Assembly (NCBI RefSeq): GCF_017355525.1
Contig: NZ_CP067395.1
Coordinates: 3,100,001 to 3,164,000, forward strand
Reading direction: 5' to 3'
DNA length: 64,000 nucleotides
Source of the DNA: Lysobacter enzymogenes
GTDB lineage: Bacteria; Pseudomonadota; Gammaproteobacteria; Xanthomonadales; Xanthomonadaceae
Part shown: piece after piece, positions 25,213 to 34,262 of the stretch
How the letters are laid out: each line of letters begins with the position of its first letter
Numbering within the stretch: the stretch's first letter is position 1
Translations under genes and position numbers: made by a program
The notes under the pieces: generated by a model
The model's database searches: none
Seen by the model: only the letters and a program-made list of their open reading frames with translations
What the model was told of the DNA's origin: nothing

Positions 25213-26025
25213 CTACGGCGAAACTTTCGTCGCGACCGGCGAGTCCGCGGTCGCGGCTTGCGCCGCTCCTACAGGGGGATCGCGGCGTTGCGCGGCGTTG
25301 TTGCGCCAACGCGCGAACGCAGCGGCATTGCCTTCGAACACGTTGAGATCGACCGGCCCCTCGATGCCCTCGACCCGCGCGCGGTTGTGGTACTGCCACA
25401 GCGTCCAGGCCGCGCGCGAATCCGGTACGTGCAGGATCGAACGCCGCCACAGCGGCCGCGGCGGCAGCGCCTCGCGGTAGGCGTCGAAGAATTCCGGGGT
25501 CACGTACAGCAGCGCCGGCTTGGCGTAGGCGGCCTCCACCGGCGCCAGGAAGGCGTCGAGTTCGGCGCGCATCGCCGCCGCATCGGGCCGCCGGCCGCAG
25601 TTGCCGCCGAATTCCAGATCCACCGCGGGCGGCAAGGCCTCGGCGCTGGCGGGCGCGGCGGCAAGGAAGTTCGTCGCTTGTTCCGCGCCGGTGCGGCAGA
25701 AGGTGAAGAAGTGATACGCGCCGACCGCAACGCCGGCGGCGCGCGCTTCGAGTTCGTTGACCGCGTAGCGGCGATCGCGATGGTCGCCGCCTTCGCTGGC
25801 TTTGAGGTACGCGAAGGCGACGTCGTCGCGCGCGACCGCGTTCCAGTCGATCGCGCCCTGGTGATGCGACACGTCGATGCCGCGCAGCGGGTAGCGCGCG
25901 CGGTCGGGTTGCCAGTGCAGGAACCACCCGCGCGCGGCGAGGCTCAGCGCGAGCGCCGCCGCGGCGACGGCCAAGGTGCGCCACACGATGCGGCGCCAGC
26001 GGATACGGTCGAATCGGTCGGGCAT
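25213..26025 (-). CDS. GH25 family lysozyme, membrane-anchored
   Basis: GH25 muramidases cut the glycan chain of peptidoglycan. The protein has an N-terminal anchor or uncleaved signal (about residues 15-34). It then carries the GH25 opening motif GIDVSHHQG (D51), the strand LPPAVDLEFGGN (D136 and E138), and LWQYHNRARVEGI near the end. The ATG at 26025 gives 270 residues. The last 20 or so residues are read from a REP element (25244-25276), and the stop lies beyond it, so the C-terminus has been extended by repeat DNA. It converges with the 24114 gene. Confidence 0.9.
   Translation of the reverse strand: MPDRFDRIRWRRIVWRTLAVAAAALALSLAARGWFLHWQPDRARYPLRGIDVSHHQGAIDWNAVARDDVAFAYLKASEGGDHRDRRYAVNELEARAAGVAVGAYHFFTFCRTGAEQATNFLAAAPASAEALPPAVDLEFGGNCGRRPDAAAMRAELDAFLAPVEAAYAKPALLYVTPEFFDAYREALPPRPLWRRSILHVPDSRAAWTLWQYHNRARVEGIEGPVDLNVFEGNAAAFARWRNNAAQRRDPPVGAAQAATADSPVATKVSP
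25244..25276. repeat. REP element inside the 3' end of the GH25 gene
   Basis: CCGCGGTCGCGGCTTGCGCC then GCTCCTACAGGGG. It is read on the minus strand as part of the lysozyme C-terminus (PVGAAQAATAD). It is the inverse partner of 25173-25204. Confidence 0.8.
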
Positions 26026-26063
26026 GCGGATTTCCAGTCGCGGACGATGGCGCGGCCGCGGCG

Positions 26064-26795
26064 CTATTCTTCCGCGTAAACCGGGATCTTCGCCAGCGCG
26101 ATGCCGGCCCGGCGCAGGATCGCGTTCAGCGCCTGCCTGTCGCCCATCGAAGCCGCTTGCCCGCTGGCTTGTTCGCCGTTTTCGACCACCAGTACCTGAC
26201 CGCACTGGTAGCACAGCAGCACTTCGAAACGCCGGCCGCCGCTGACGAACGACACCGCGTGGCGATACTCGGGCGCGCACAGGCTGACGTAGTCGGGCAC
26301 CCGGCCGAGCGCTTCGTTGAGCGCGGTCCGCACCACCGCTGCGTCGGCGCGGCCGATGCGGGTGCGGCCGAGCACGCGGTTGCGGTGGAAGCAGGCTTCG
26401 CGCTTGCACCATCGGCTCTCGCTGCGCGCGACCAGGGCTTCCTCGCGTTGCGAGCGCTGCGGCTCCGGAAGGTCGTCCCACGCGGCCGGGATCCTCGGGT
26501 ATTCCCAGGGTTGCAGCGAATACAAGGTCAGCTCCTGCGCGCCGGCCAGCGCGTCCAGCGCCCGCGTGCGCAGGCTGCCGGGTTCGGGCGGCGCGATGTC
26601 CGGCTGCGGCTGTGGTCGCGGCTGCGCAGGCACGGGCGCTTGTGCGCGCGGCGCGGCCGTCAACGCGTTTTCGGCCTCGTCCGCATCGGCAGCCGCCGCA
26701 GCAGCAGCGGCTTCCGGCGGCGCGGCTACAGCCACGCACGACAACATCGACAAGAACAGCAGCGCCGCGGCGATCGACCTGCGAAACGAATCCAT
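26064..26795 (-). CDS. Secreted hypothetical protein, 243 aa
   Basis: There is a signal peptide at residues 1-25 (RRSIAAALLFLSMLSCVAVAA). An Ala/Pro-rich linker follows to about residue 70, and then a compact domain with cysteines in WCKREACF, LCAPEY and LCYQCGQ. The cysteines suggest disulfides or metal binding. GGAGG lies just before the ATG at 26795, fixing the start. No family is recognised. It lies between the GH25 gene and a lipoprotein gene, all on the minus strand, and these may be co-expressed. Confidence 0.75.
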   Translation of the reverse strand: MDSFRRSIAAALLFLSMLSCVAVAAPPEAAAAAAAADADEAENALTAAPRAQAPVPAQPRPQPQPDIAPPEPGSLRTRALDALAGAQELTLYSLQPWEYPRIPAAWDDLPEPQRSQREEALVARSESRWCKREACFHRNRVLGRTRIGRADAAVVRTALNEALGRVPDYVSLCAPEYRHAVSFVSGGRRFEVLLCYQCGQVLVVENGEQASGQAASMGDRQALNAILRRAGIALAKIPVYAEE

Positions 26796-26845
26796 TCGTC
26801 CTCCAGCGGTGGCGCGCGCGAACGCCGGCGCGCTCGGCGTTCGGC

Positions 26846-27577
26846 TTACTTCCAGCCCGGCATCTTCTCCGGCTTCAACCCGCCGACCTCGAACGTCGCG
26901 GTGCGGGTGCCGCCGGCCTTGACCGGAAACTCGATGCTCAATTCCTTGACGCCGCCGATCAGCCGCCACAGCGCGCGCTCGTCCTCGACGAACATCGCGA
27001 TGGCTTCGTCGGTCTTCGGCCGGCTGCCGGCCATCGTCTTGGTCTTGCCGTCCACGGTGACCTTGAGCTTGCAGCCGCCGTAGCAATTGAAGTCGCCGAC
27101 CTGCAGCACGAGGTAGCTGCTGCGGCCCCAGTCGGGATGGTCGCGGAAGATCAGCTGGACCGGACGCGGGGTGCGGCCGTCGGTCTCGACGTTCGCCTTG
27201 GCGTAGATCGACGCCGACAGCTGGATGCCGCTCTTGCCCTTGGCCAGCTTGACCGGCGTGCTCATGTACGACCACAGCGATTCGACCCGGCGCTGTTCGC
27301 GCGCGGCCTTGGCCTTGGCCTGCGCTTCTTCGTACTGGGCGCGGATGCGTTCGGCGGTCGGCGTGCCGGCGTATTTGGACGTCACCATTTCGCCGTAGGC
27401 CGCGGCCATGTCCCATTTCTGTTCGGCGTAGGCGGCGTCGAAGTTCTTGGCTTCGGCGGCGGCGGCCTGTTCCTTCTGCGCGGCCTGCGCGGCTTCGGCG
27501 ATCTTGGGGTCGGGCTTGTCGCAGCCGGCCAGGATCATCGCGGCGGCGAGCAGGGCGGTGGCGTGGCGGACGTTCAT
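26846..27577 (-). CDS. Lipoprotein of unknown function, 243 aa
   Basis: The signal peptide ends in a lipobox (MILAGC), so the protein is probably lipid-anchored in the cell envelope. An Ala/Gln/Lys-rich helical segment follows (about residues 24-95). A beta domain with a GDFNCYGGCKLKV motif comes after it. The start ATG at 27577 overlaps the stop of the upstream hydrolase by four bases. No named family is recognised. Confidence 0.8.
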   Translation of the reverse strand: MNVRHATALLAAAMILAGCDKPDPKIAEAAQAAQKEQAAAAEAKNFDAAYAEQKWDMAAAYGEMVTSKYAGTPTAERIRAQYEEAQAKAKAAREQRRVESLWSYMSTPVKLAKGKSGIQLSASIYAKANVETDGRTPRPVQLIFRDHPDWGRSSYLVLQVGDFNCYGGCKLKVTVDGKTKTMAGSRPKTDEAIAMFVEDERALWRLIGGVKELSIEFPVKAGGTRTATFEVGGLKPEKMPGWK

Positions 27578-28554
27578 CGCGGGCGGGCCTCGGTTATCAG
27601 TCGGTTCACCGCGTCGGCGGCTTGTTGCGGGCGTTCGACGATCGACATGTGGCCGCAGCCGTCGAGCAGCACGCGCTGCGCCTGCGGCAGTTGCGCGGCG
27701 TACAAATCCAGCGCGCTGGGGTCGATCACCACGTCCTGCGCGCACCATAGCAGCAAGGACGGTTGGCGGATGCCGGCGGCTTCGGTGCCGGGCAGGAAGC
27801 GTTCGTCGCCGCGGCCGATCTTGTCGAGCACGGATTGCTCGAACGCGGCGTCGCGGCGGCGCTTGTCGATGTAGAAGCGGCTGGCCGGCCACGGAATCAC
27901 CGGTTTGGCCGCATCGTCGTAGAACACGATGTCGATGTAGCGTTGCAGCGAGGCCGGGTCTGCGACCGCGAACGGATTCTTGCCGCGCAGCACCGCCAAG
28001 CCGAACGCGTTGTCGTTGAAGCGCACGCCGGCCGCGTCGAACAGGCCCATGCGGTCGACCTCGCGCGGATGCCGCGCGGTCGTCAGCGCGACGATGCCGC
28101 CGCCCATCGAATGGCCGAGCAGCACCACTTCGCTGCCGGGCTTGCGCGCCACCTGTTCGATGAAGCGGGCCACGCGCGCGCTTTGCGCGACGAAGCCGTA
28201 ATCGCCGCCGGCCTTGCGTTCGCTTTCGCCCCAGCCCGGCAGGTCCGGCACGAACAGGCGGTAGCGGCCGCGCAGGCGCTGCGCCAGCGGATACCAGTTT
28301 TCCTTGCTGCCGGTGAAGCCGTGGATCATCACCACGGTCGGCGCGTTCGCCGGCGCTTCGTCGTTGTAGGCGTAGACCCAGCGGTGGTCGTCGATCTTGG
28401 CCGCGTTGCGGGTCAGCCCGGCCAGCCAGCGCTGGCGCGCGTAGTCGGCGAGCACCGCGCGATAGGGGTCGGGCCATAGCCACACGACCATTGCGCACAG
28501 CAAAACGGCCGCCACGAGGGCGGCCGCTTTGAGCAGGGGGCGACGCTTGCGCAT
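27574..28554 (-). CDS. Membrane-anchored alpha/beta hydrolase (lipase-like)
   Basis: The 326-residue protein has an N-terminal anchor (about 9-28). The oxyanion motif MIHGFTGSKENW, the nucleophile elbow LLGHSMGGGI, a catalytic Asp region (LLWCAQDVVID) and the histidine in DGCGHMSIVERP give a full triad. The sequence style resembles Lip3/BchO-type esterases. It is followed at four-base overlap by the lipoprotein at 26846. Thirteen bases separate it from the M1 peptidase upstream, so all three may be one operon. Confidence 0.9.
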   Translation of the reverse strand: MRKRRPLLKAAALVAAVLLCAMVVWLWPDPYRAVLADYARQRWLAGLTRNAAKIDDHRWVYAYNDEAPANAPTVVMIHGFTGSKENWYPLAQRLRGRYRLFVPDLPGWGESERKAGGDYGFVAQSARVARFIEQVARKPGSEVVLLGHSMGGGIVALTTARHPREVDRMGLFDAAGVRFNDNAFGLAVLRGKNPFAVADPASLQRYIDIVFYDDAAKPVIPWPASRFYIDKRRRDAAFEQSVLDKIGRGDERFLPGTEAAGIRQPSLLLWCAQDVVIDPSALDLYAAQLPQAQRVLLDGCGHMSIVERPQQAADAVNRLITEARPR

Positions 28555-28567
28555 GCGCCCGCCGGCC

Positions 28568-30532
28568 TTACTGCCCCGCCGCCGCGGCCGGTGCGGCCTT
28601 GGCCTTGGCGATGGTGGCTTCGACCGAGCCGGTGGTGATCGGGTGATAGCCCGGCTTGGCCTTGGCGAAGGTGTCTTCGGCCAGCTTCAGGCCTTCGGGG
28701 GTTTTCACCAGTTCCTCGTAGGTCGGCATGATCAGCTTGCGCCGGCCGATCTTCTGCAGGAACGCGGCGATCGCGCTGTCGGCGGCGTGGTAGCCGCTGC
28801 GCACCGCGAGCGGATACCAGCGCTGGGCGATTTCGCCGTTCGGCGTGCCGGTGAACTTGTACGCGGCGTCGAGCGCCTTGAGCTGGTCGACGCTGAGCTT
28901 CTCGGGCATGCCTTCGATGAAGTGCACCCACTCCTGCGTGCTCCACTTCGCGGTGGCCGCGGCGTCGGGCAGCTTGCCGCCTTCGACCCAGCCCTTGCGC
29001 GCGGCGTCGACGGCGTCGAAGCGCGGCGACACGGTCGCCGGCGCCGACTTCGGCACGCCCGGGCCGTAGATCCACTCGTCCAGCTCGGCCTCGCTGACCT
29101 TGCCCGGATGCTTGGCCAGCAGGTTGGCCTTGGCGTATTCGACGAACTTCTCGGTCGGGATCGACTGGAACGCGAAGTGGTCGAAGTAGCCGCGCAGGAA
29201 CGGATCGAACACCTCGCGGCCGTAGCGCTGCTCGAGGAACTGCAGGAACCACGCGCCCTTGGTGTAGACGGTGGCGCTGGAGGCCTCGTCCGGATCCTTC
29301 AGCGTGCCCGGCTTCAGCGCCAGCGCCTGCAGCTTGGGATCGATGGTCTTGAACTCGGCGGCCAGCTCGTTGCGGCCGATCACGTTCTCCATGTCGGCGC
29401 GCTCCTTGCCGTACAGCGCTTCGACGATGCGGTTCTCGACGTAGCTGGTGAAGCCTTCGTTGAGCCAGGCGTCCTTGCTGCTGCTGAAGGTGACCAGGTT
29501 GCCCGACCAGCTGTGCGCCAACTCATGCGCGACCAGCGACACCAGCGACTTGTCGCCGACGATCACGGTCGGGGTGGCGAAGGTCAGGCGCGGGTTCTCC
29601 ATGCCGCCGTACGGGAACGACGGCGGCAGCACCAGGATGTCGTAGCGCTCCCAGCGATAGGGACCGTAGAGCTGCTCGGTGGTCTCCATCATCTTTTCGG
29701 TGTCGGCGAACTCGCTCGCGGCCTTCTTGACCATCGCCGGCTCGGCCCACACGCCGCTGCGGTTGGAGATCGGCTGGAAGGTCAGGTCGCCGGCGGCGAT
29801 GGCGAGCAGGTACGACGGAATCTTCTGCGGCATCTTGAAGCTGTAGTCGCCGTCGCGCGCCGCCTTCGGATCGTTGTCGGCGCTCATCAGCACCATCGCG
29901 TCGTGCGGCGCGGTGACGTGCGCGGTGTAGGTGAAGCGCACGCTCGGCGTATCCTGCAGCGGCACCCACGAACGCGCGTGGATCTGCTGCGACTGGCTGA
30001 ACATGAAGGGCTGCTTCTTGCCCTCGGTCATCGACGGCTCCAGCCACTGCAGGCCGGACGCGCCCGGCGAGGTCGCATAGGCCACGCGGATGCGCTTGTT
30101 GCGCTGCGGCGCGTCGATGGTGAGCTTGCTGCCGAGGGTCTTGTCGGCGTCGGCCAGGGCGTACTTGAGTTCGCTCCACTTGCCGTCGGCGGATTCGCCG
30201 AACACTTGCTCGATCTTCAGGTCGCGGCTGTCGAGCACCAGCTGGTTGGCCTTGGGATCGGTCCAGTCCAGGGTGTAGGTGGCGCTGCCGGACAGGGTCT
30301 TGGCGGCGAAGTCGACCTTCAGTTCCAGCGCGAGGTCGTCGATGCGGACCAGATCGGGCTGGGCGTAGGAATGTTCGTCGCGGTCGGCCGCGGCAACGGC
30401 GGTGTCGCTCACTTTGGCCTCCGGGGTCGCGGCGGGCTTGGACGAGTCCGCGGCCGGCGCGGATTCGCGCGAGCAGCCGGCGGCGGCGGTGAGGGCTGCG
30501 ACGAGGCAGACGGTGAGGATCGAGGTGCGCAT
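28568..30532 (-). CDS. M1-family metallopeptidase lipoprotein (leukotriene A4 hydrolase-like aminopeptidase)
   Basis: The protein starts with a lipoprotein signal (LTAAAGC, Cys20). The M1 exopeptidase motif GGMEN is at residues 309-313. The zinc site is H336-E-L-A-H340 with E359 18 residues later (DAWLNEG). The C-terminal armadillo-like helical domain resembles leukotriene A4 hydrolase. It should release N-terminal amino acids from peptides in the periplasm. At 654 residues the length is typical. It heads the minus-strand run toward the GH25 gene. Confidence 0.94.
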   Translation of the reverse strand: MRTSILTVCLVAALTAAAGCSRESAPAADSSKPAATPEAKVSDTAVAAADRDEHSYAQPDLVRIDDLALELKVDFAAKTLSGSATYTLDWTDPKANQLVLDSRDLKIEQVFGESADGKWSELKYALADADKTLGSKLTIDAPQRNKRIRVAYATSPGASGLQWLEPSMTEGKKQPFMFSQSQQIHARSWVPLQDTPSVRFTYTAHVTAPHDAMVLMSADNDPKAARDGDYSFKMPQKIPSYLLAIAAGDLTFQPISNRSGVWAEPAMVKKAASEFADTEKMMETTEQLYGPYRWERYDILVLPPSFPYGGMENPRLTFATPTVIVGDKSLVSLVAHELAHSWSGNLVTFSSSKDAWLNEGFTSYVENRIVEALYGKERADMENVIGRNELAAEFKTIDPKLQALALKPGTLKDPDEASSATVYTKGAWFLQFLEQRYGREVFDPFLRGYFDHFAFQSIPTEKFVEYAKANLLAKHPGKVSEAELDEWIYGPGVPKSAPATVSPRFDAVDAARKGWVEGGKLPDAAATAKWSTQEWVHFIEGMPEKLSVDQLKALDAAYKFTGTPNGEIAQRWYPLAVRSGYHAADSAIAAFLQKIGRRKLIMPTYEELVKTPEGLKLAEDTFAKAKPGYHPITTGSVEATIAKAKAAPAAAAGQ

Positions 30533-30809
30533 CGATGGATCACTGAAGACGGACGAAGGGCCGAGTGTAGCGCCTCGCCCCGCGGCGGGGCTTGTGCATC
30601 TTGGCAGTCGACACGGACCGCGGCGGCGATGCTTGGATCGGCGGCGATCAGGGGCGGCGACGGCGCAGGCGGGGTTGCGGCGGCCGTCGCCGGCGCGCGC
30701 GGGCCGGCAGCCACTCCGGCGATACGCATCGTCCCGGCCGCGCGCACTGGCGCAACGTCCGCGGTGCGGCTAGCATTGTCCCATTCTTCCATTATTCGGA
30801 ACTTTAGAC

Positions 30810-31553
30810 ATGAGCCTCCCCCTCGCAGGAAAAGTCGCCCTCGTCACCGGCGCCAGCCGCGGCATCGGCGCCGCCATCGCCCGCCGCCTCGCCGCCGACG
30901 GCGCGGATGTGGCGATCACCTATGTCAGCTCGGCGCAGCGCGCCGAAGACCTCGCCGCGCAGATCCGCCAAGGCGGCCGCCGCGCCGTCGCCATCGCCGC
31001 CGACAGCGCCGACGCGCAGGCGGTGACCGCGGCGGTGGAGCGCACCGTGGCCGAGCTCGGCCGCATCGACATCCTGGTCAACAACGCCGGGGTCTGGACT
31101 TACGGGCCGTTCGAAGACGAATCGCTGGAGAATTACGAGCGGATCATGGCGATCCACGTGCGCGCGCCGTTCGTGGCCGCGCAGGCGGCGTCCAAGCATC
31201 TGACCCGCGGCGGCCGCATCATCACCATCGGCAGTTGCCTGGGCGAGCGCGTGGGCGCGCCGGGCATGGCGCTGTATTCGTTGAGCAAGGCCGCAGTGGT
31301 GGGCCTGAGCAAGGGTCTGGCGCAGGACCTGGGCAAGCGCGGCATCACCGTCAACACGGTGCAACCGGGGCCGATCGATACCGACATGAATCCGGCCGAC
31401 GGCGAAGGCGCCGATCATCAGCGCGGCGGTTTGCCGCTGGGCGAGTTCGGCACTGCGGACGACATCGCCGCGACGGTGGCGCATCTGGCCGGGCCGGGCG
31501 GCGCGTTCATCACCGGTACGCAGATTTCGGTGGATGGCGGGTTTTCGGCTTGA
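30810..31553 (+). CDS. SDR-family oxidoreductase
   Basis: A classical short-chain dehydrogenase of 247 residues. It has the cofactor motif TGASRGIG (13-20), NNAG at 91-94, catalytic Ser142 in ITIGS, and Y156-x3-K160. Like many members it ends with GTQISVDGGFSA. The cofactor is probably NADP(H), given Arg after the glycine motif. There is no clear ribosome site before the ATG. The 277 bp between it and the M1 peptidase hold both promoters and no gene that I can support. The substrate is unknown. Confidence 0.92.
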   Translation: MSLPLAGKVALVTGASRGIGAAIARRLAADGADVAITYVSSAQRAEDLAAQIRQGGRRAVAIAADSADAQAVTAAVERTVAELGRIDILVNNAGVWTYGPFEDESLENYERIMAIHVRAPFVAAQAASKHLTRGGRIITIGSCLGERVGAPGMALYSLSKAAVVGLSKGLAQDLGKRGITVNTVQPGPIDTDMNPADGEGADHQRGGLPLGEFGTADDIAATVAHLAGPGGAFITGTQISVDGGFSA

Positions 31554-31604
31554 GTGCGGTGGGGCGGAGGTTTCGGTGCGGGTCCGCGGCGAGGTGAGCG
31601 GAAG

Positions 31605-31630
31605 GCGTCGGGGCTGAGGCCCCTCCCCCA
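31605..31630. repeat. GTCGGGGCTGAnGCCCCTCCC repeat
   Basis: GCGTCGGGGCTGAGGCCCCT then CCCCCA; GGGGC and GCCCC form a short stem. Related copies lie at 44543 and 60094. Confidence 0.65.
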
Positions 31631-31650
31631 GGTTTCGTCGCGATGAAGCC

Positions 31651-31677
31651 CTGGATGCCCGCGTTCGCGGGCATGAC
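31651..31677. repeat. CCCGCGTTCGCGGG palindromic repeat
   Basis: CTGGATGCCCGCGTTCGCGG then GCATGAC. This widespread element recurs inverted at 31779 and again at 36605 and in the cluster 61193-61470. Confidence 0.8.
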
Positions 31678-31778
31678 GGTAGGTGGGTTGCGCGGTGTGC
31701 GAAATGCGCGACGCTTCGAGAACTGCGCGATGCTTCGAGAAGTGCGCGACGCTCCGATACGCGACGACTCTACAAGCC

Positions 31779-31805
31779 GTCATCCCCGCGAACGCGGGGA
31801 TCCAG
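31779..31805. repeat. CCCGCGAACGCGGG palindromic repeat, inverse orientation
   Basis: GTCATCCCCGCGAACGCGGG then GATCCAG. It pairs with the unit at 31651 as an inverted couple across about 100 bases. Confidence 0.8.
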
Positions 31806-31831
31806 AGACTTCAGCGCCATCCGTCGAAACG

Positions 31832-31861
31832 AAAAAACGCCGGGCGAACCCGGCGTTTTTT
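31832..31861. terminator. Bidirectional terminator between the SDR gene and ubiE
   Basis: AAAAAACGCCGGG (31832-31844) pairs with CCCGGCGTTTTTT (31849-31861) around CGAA. A and T tracts flank the stem, so it can stop transcripts from both sides. It lies 20 bases past the ubiE stop. Confidence 0.9.
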
Positions 31862-31880
31862 GTGCGCGAACCGCGACGCC

Positions 31881-32645
31881 TCAGGCCTTGTAACCGGTAT
31901 GCACCGCGCAAATCCCCGCCGACAGATTCTTGTAATCCACCCGCGCGAACCCCGCCTCGACCATCATCCGCTTGAGTTCGTCCTGCGGCGGATGCTGGCG
32001 GATGCTCTCGGCCAGATAGCGGTAGCTGTCGCTGTCGCCGGCGAACAGACGGCCCAGCTTCGGCAGCACGTTGAACGAGTGGAAGTCGTAGATCGGCTTG
32101 AACCACTCGGCCTTCACTTCCGAGAACTCCAGCACCCGCGCCTGGCCGCCGACCTTGAGCACGCGCAGCATCTCGCGCAGCGCGGCGTCCTTGTCGGTGA
32201 CGTTGCGCAGGCCGAACGCGATGGTGACCAGGTCGAAGCTGGCGTCGGGGAACGGCAGCGCTTCGGCGTTGCACTGCACGTACTCGAAGCCGGACACGCG
32301 GCCGCGGTCGGTCATGCGGTCGCGGCCGACTTTCAGCATGTCGTAGTTGATGTCGCCGAGCACGATGCTGCCGCTGTCGCCGACCCGGTCGCGCAAGAGC
32401 GCGGCGATGTCGCCGGTGCCGCCGGCCAGATCGAGCACGCGGTCGCCGCGGCGGACCTGGGCGGTCGCGGTGAAGTAACGCTTCCAGACCCGATGGATGC
32501 CCAGGCTCATCAGGTCGTTCATCAGGTCGTAGTTGCCGGCGACCGAGGAGAACACTTCGCCGACCAGCTTGCGCTTCTGCGCGCGCGGCACCTCGCGGTA
32601 GCCGAAGTGGGTGGTGTCGTCGGGCTGGGGCTTGGATTCGTTCAT
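31881..32645 (-). CDS. ubiE: UbiE, ubiquinone/menaquinone C-methyltransferase
   Basis: UbiE methylates the quinone ring carbon in ubiquinone (and menaquinone) synthesis using SAM. The family N-terminus ([20 protein letters not shown], then [18 protein letters not shown]) and SAM motif [14 protein letters not shown] are clear. So is [20 protein letters not shown], given here as [12 protein letters not shown]. The C-terminus ends in TGYKA. The 254-residue length is typical. It is a single gene with its own terminator. Confidence 0.97.
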   Translation of the reverse strand: MNESKPQPDDTTHFGYREVPRAQKRKLVGEVFSSVAGNYDLMNDLMSLGIHRVWKRYFTATAQVRRGDRVLDLAGGTGDIAALLRDRVGDSGSIVLGDINYDMLKVGRDRMTDRGRVSGFEYVQCNAEALPFPDASFDLVTIAFGLRNVTDKDAALREMLRVLKVGGQARVLEFSEVKAEWFKPIYDFHSFNVLPKLGRLFAGDSDSYRYLAESIRQHPPQDELKRMMVEAGFARVDYKNLSAGICAVHTGYKA

Positions 32646-32769
32646 GGGCGCGATTATCGCATGCCCGTCCGGCCTGGGCCCTGCCTTGGAGGCCCCTCCC
32701 GCAAGCGTCCCCCAAAAGGATTAGCCCCGCCCCCGCACCGCCGGCCGCCCGCTTTGGCATGATGCGGCC

Positions 32770-33246
32770 ATGACCGCCTCCGTGAGCTGGCAAGCCAAGC
32801 GTTACGCCGACCTGAGCCTGGACGAGCTCTACGAGCTGCTGCGCCTGCGCTCGCAGGTGTTCGTGATCGAGCAGAACTGCGTCTACCTCGACCCCGACGA
32901 CAAGGACCGCCACCCCGAGGCGGTGCACCTGATGGGCCGTGCCGGCGACGGCCGGCTGGCCGCGTACCTGCGCATCCTGCCGGCCGGGCTCAGCTATCCC
33001 CAGGTCAGCTTCGGCCGGGTGCTGACCGCGGCCGAGTTCCGCGGCCAGCGGCTCGGCGGGCCGCTGCTGGAGGCCGCGCTGATCGAGATCGAGCGGCGCT
33101 GGCCCGGCGCCGACATCCAGATCGGCGCGCAATCGCATCTGCAGGCCTATTACGGCCGCTACGGCTTCGAGCCCGCGTCCGAGCCGTATGTCGAAGACGG
33201 CATCCCGCACATCGACCTGCTACGCCGCGGACGCGGCGCCGGCTGA
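32770..33246 (+). CDS. ElaA-like GNAT acetyltransferase
   Basis: The 158-residue protein follows the ElaA pattern. It starts WQAKRYADLSLDELYELLRL and continues RSQVFVIEQNCVYLDPDDKD. The acetyl-CoA loop is FRGQRLGGPLLEAAL, and QAYYGRYGFEP follows. The substrate of ElaA proteins is not established. It is divergent from ubiE, with starts 124 bases apart. Its end overlaps the converging DUF417 gene by about 27 bases. Confidence 0.9.
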   Translation: MTASVSWQAKRYADLSLDELYELLRLRSQVFVIEQNCVYLDPDDKDRHPEAVHLMGRAGDGRLAAYLRILPAGLSYPQVSFGRVLTAAEFRGQRLGGPLLEAALIEIERRWPGADIQIGAQSHLQAYYGRYGFEPASEPYVEDGIPHIDLLRRGRGAG

Positions 33247-34125
33247 GCCGGTGCGGCGTTCGGCCGCAGCGCCCGCGCACAGCAGCGCGACCGCGCCGAG
33301 CAGCAGCAACAGGTCCTTGAGCAGGAACTGCGCGGTGCCGCCGACGAACGGGAAGCCGTAACCCGGCTGCCAGCCCGGCAGGCTCAGCAGGAAGGTGTTG
33401 GTCAGCAGATACGTGAAGACGGCCGCGAGCAGCCCCCAGCGCGCCAGCCGCGGCCGCCACGGCCACGCCGCGATCAGCGCCGCCGTCGCCAGTTCGACCG
33501 CGCCGATCAGGTCGGACGCGCCCTGCACGTCCAGCGGCCCGTACAGCCAGGAAAACAGCGGGCTGCTGCGCATCAGCCCGGCCACGCCCTCGGCCTCGAC
33601 GTGGGTGAACTTCATCAGCCCGATCCACACCAGCACCAGCAACTGGCCCGCCCACAGCGTCCACAGCGCGCGTTCGCGGCCGCGCGCGCAGCCGCGTTCG
33701 TGCGCGAACACGCCCAGGGCGAGGCCGGCGATGCCGAGGTGCTTGAGCAGGGTCTGGCCCGAGCCGATCACCGGGAAGCCGCCGTAGGGCGGCTCGTGGA
33801 TCCACGCCGCCGGGCTCAGCAGGCCGAGCAGGCCGGCGCCCCAGAACGCCATCGCCGCCAGCGCCGCGCCGCGGCGCCAACGGCCCGAGGGCGCGAGCAG
33901 CAGCACCGCGCCGATCGCGCACTCCAGCGCGCCCAGCGCCGGGCTCAGCCAGGCCGCATCGACGGCGAACGCCGGCAGGCCGGCGCCGGCGATCGTCTTG
34001 GCCAGCGCTTCGACTTCGAACGCGAACCCGCGCATCGCGCCGAACCAGACCATCAGCAAGCCCAGGATCCGGGCCGAGAGTTCCCACACGCGCGCCAGCG
34101 GCGCGCGTTCCATCGCACCATGCAT
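33220..34125 (-). CDS. DUF417/DoxX-like integral membrane protein
   Basis: The 301-residue protein has about seven or eight hydrophobic segments. DUF417 (YkgB-like) motifs include GWFGAMRGF-type GLLMVWFGAMRGFAFE near the N-terminus, EPPYGGFPVIGSGQTLLKHL, and FTYLLTNTFLLSLPGW. The ATG at 34125 has GGAG eight bases upstream, so I prefer it over an upstream start 126 bases away. YkgB-family proteins are linked to oxidative stress, but no activity is known. It converges with the ElaA-like gene and diverges from the deaminase. Confidence 0.85.
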   Translation of the reverse strand: MHGAMERAPLARVWELSARILGLLMVWFGAMRGFAFEVEALAKTIAGAGLPAFAVDAAWLSPALGALECAIGAVLLLAPSGRWRRGAALAAMAFWGAGLLGLLSPAAWIHEPPYGGFPVIGSGQTLLKHLGIAGLALGVFAHERGCARGRERALWTLWAGQLLVLVWIGLMKFTHVEAEGVAGLMRSSPLFSWLYGPLDVQGASDLIGAVELATAALIAAWPWRPRLARWGLLAAVFTYLLTNTFLLSLPGWQPGYGFPFVGGTAQFLLKDLLLLLGAVALLCAGAAAERRTGSAGAASAA

Positions 34126-34262
34126 CGTTGCCACTCCAGTATCCGTCGCGCCATCCGCGCCGACCCCCATAAGAGGCCGCGCCGGCGCAAAAGGATTCGC
34201 CGCCCCTCGACCCGGGCGCGCGGGCACGCCAGACTGCAGGCGCAAACGCACAGGAGTTATGC

